Shown: positions 7,501-7,634 of the stretch, one piece after another
Layout: every line of letters starts with the position of its first letter
How positions within the stretch are numbered: the stretch's first letter is position 1
Assembly: GCA_947631715.1 (NCBI GenBank)
Contig: CANRMK010000114.1
Span: 1-7,634, forward strand
Source of the DNA: an uncultured Acetatifactor sp.
Lineage (GTDB): Bacteria; Bacillota; Clostridia; Lachnospirales; Lachnospiraceae
DNA length: 7,634 nt
Direction of reading: 5' to 3'
Made by a program: the position numbers and the translations under genes
Notes under the pieces: model-generated
Database searches by the model: none
Told to the model about the DNA's origin: nothing
What the model saw: the letters and a program-made list of their open reading frames with translations, nothing else

Positions 7501-7634
7501 TGACCCTGTAGGAGGATCCGTATACCCCGGCCACATCCACGATCTGAGAGGTTCCCTCATAGCTTCCGTCTCCGGGATCAATGTGCAGCGTGCTCTCAGA
7601 GGGCCGCCACTGGGCATACAGATGCACCACTCCC
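4505..7634 (-). CDS. Large multidomain surface protein: InlB-like repeats, FN3/Ig-like modules and glycine-rich domain; 5' end beyond window
   Basis: About 1,042 C-terminal residues are visible and the frame is open to the right edge. Numbering here starts at the GTG at 7630, which is not the true start. The visible part opens with the tail of an InlB-type B repeat (LYAQW, 4-8). Degenerate and full repeats follow: TLHIDPGDGSYEG (14-26), FETNGGESV (58-66), and GFSFGGWY (123-130) ending in ITLYADW (152-158). A short FN3-like piece (about 160-215) precedes a PF12810-type glycine-rich domain (about 221-504). That domain is interrupted by a Cys/Tyr-rich insert (358-490). FN3/Ig-like modules follow; KYLHIAAVDVAGN (627-639) and LTVTAEDSLSGVKEFYV (846-862) are typical strands. 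There is no sortase motif or C-terminal membrane helix; the chain ends LDEFRTRLR. Such architectures are extracellular adhesin or scaffold proteins, so export and a binding role are inferred. It is the first visible gene of the four-gene operon. Confidence 0.9.
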   Translation of the reverse strand, partial: GVVHLYAQWRPSESTLHIDPGDGSYEGTSQIVDVAGVYGSSYRVRTESVTAPPGAVIAFETNGGESVPPICGTMHFAEWKRETPFMGAFDGTQYMFLAPDGGEDTLTAVYGRDPVILPGAKKAGFSFGGWYYDDQFEFPAGGEGQLITPTENITLYADWVRLALESEDNYEDNGGKGAVDLAWTQPDSAGKSYMVYQKRAGEDWSRINQSDDIGNGRTLDLDFSCSGTVQSYTVPYTGIYTLTASGAQGGNYGACKGGAGGSVTARFWLRQGEALSLTVGGQNGFATGGAAAAYGNGGGSTIISSSQKGTLLIAGGGGGATALGDGGAGGSEASLESTGSGGAGMAGGGGGARGGTAGAVIRHYHAGDSSRYGGCYTVSKYCGSRSFYENERYVDTYNNSDYYDVGSQSWVHGAYCPQCGNNSCSGHEIWDVTYKCMQCGRSYSDYPGQCTNRFGYAVGCGYESGQIVSAYPAYGGSSYVNTEYAYYYEKASGTGTGDGKVTIHSEMIGFTEQQKLCGVTATDLAAPAAVSRNVELIPESDRCVLVKWQKPKDYGTVYYHVAESYFIGSDTPLCRSNTTANTLTSGVAGYYYLVNDREECTVSKETAKYTPEPSAAVVFDGQEAGQKKYLHIAAVDVAGNQGEAVHICVESEDTAWSLFTEPLTIQSGDNVFEAGTDTWYVKSDGETSFALQYRSGMEGIASLSYQPNYMIFESCTEAGTARNIVYAPSREIKGGSIPVSADEIRYSQQGEPVLALYPYTVMTRSDGNRKIEAVQKFVLDRALTGTAIKIVPAAGADHKGRIVYSDHDRDLENGLTVIADGEPPVINGLDILDNRELIDRRTGDITLTVTAEDSLSGVKEFYVCVVNRDNAIENRYYPDSDGAVRIEITRDEPVFSGDFGVTAYAVDHVGNKAEDSRGMTEFDLKAQVERILEPHTPVFKNGESGILTFSVWGYADRVDVEFPEEMARLDPNLNRTFSYTADPAYVHREQIQFMIPLKTPYDQKYEITVRAYKGDRKLEEHPAVSVVGVDGTVLDEFRTRLR
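6161..6559 (-). other. Cysteine/tyrosine-rich zinc-ribbon-like insert inside the glycine-rich domain
   Basis: This encodes residues about 358-490 of the surface protein (numbered from 7630). Nine cysteines fall between 374 and 459. Four form a CX2C-X16-CX2C zinc-ribbon-like arrangement: C415, C418, C435 and C438 (bases 6317-6388). The others are C374, C381, C423, C449 and C459. Four histidines (362, 364, 411, 426) and many tyrosines are mixed in. The glycine-rich pattern stops at the insert and appears to resume after it with GTGTGDGKVTI (492-502), which looks like the closing strand of the glycine-rich fold. Confidence 0.7.
6560..6697 (-). repeat. Low-complexity GGN-rich coding stretch (poly-glycine region)
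   Basis: Residues about 312-357 of the surface protein are mostly Gly with Ala and Ser, including the runs AGGGGGA (313-319) and AGGGGGARGG (345-354). The DNA is irregular GGN/GCN codons with no exact tandem unit, and the plus strand reads as CCN/GCC-rich low complexity. It belongs to the glycine-rich domain and is not a mobile or independent repeat. Confidence 0.75.

Overview
The window is a gene-dense stretch of bacterial chromosome in which every supported gene reads on the minus strand, right to left. GC content looks moderately high. The protein families point to an anaerobic gut-type Firmicute in class Clostridia, most likely Lachnospiraceae. This rests on InlB-type repeats joined to a glycine-rich domain, a DUF368 membrane protein, a HisC that closely matches the Lachnospiraceae form as I remember it, and strong GGAGG ribosome binding sites. 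No database search was possible, so the taxonomic call is inference. I see no tRNA, rRNA, CRISPR array, insertion sequence or phage gene.

In transcription order, the right-hand 3.1 kb encodes the last ~1,040 residues of a very large, probably exported surface protein whose start lies beyond the right edge. It carries InlB-like B repeats, a fibronectin-III-like segment, an ALK/LTK-type glycine-rich domain interrupted by a cysteine-rich zinc-ribbon-like insert, and further Ig/FN3-like modules. A polytopic A24 (prepilin-peptidase-like) membrane protein follows, with its GTG start overlapping the upstream TGA. Then come a family 2 glycosyltransferase with a TPR-like C-terminal half and, overlapping it by one base, histidinol-phosphate aminotransferase (hisC). 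These four genes form one tight, apparently translationally coupled operon.

After hisC there is a 70-base gap. A good sigma-A-type promoter overlaps the hisC 3' end, and then comes a DUF368 gene, a family recently shown to include polyprenyl-phosphate translocases (PopT). A 77-base gap separates it from a class I SAM-dependent methyltransferase whose last few residues run off the left edge.

A possible theme is envelope work: a secreted multidomain adhesin-like protein, a peptidase that could process pilin-like subunits, a glycosyltransferase that could decorate a surface component, and a lipid-carrier recycler. HisC is the metabolic outlier. The link between the surface protein and a Tad/type IV-pilus-like system is inferred from the A24 peptidase alone, because no pilin, ATPase or TadB/C gene is visible. 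There is no gene-free stretch longer than about 80 bases.
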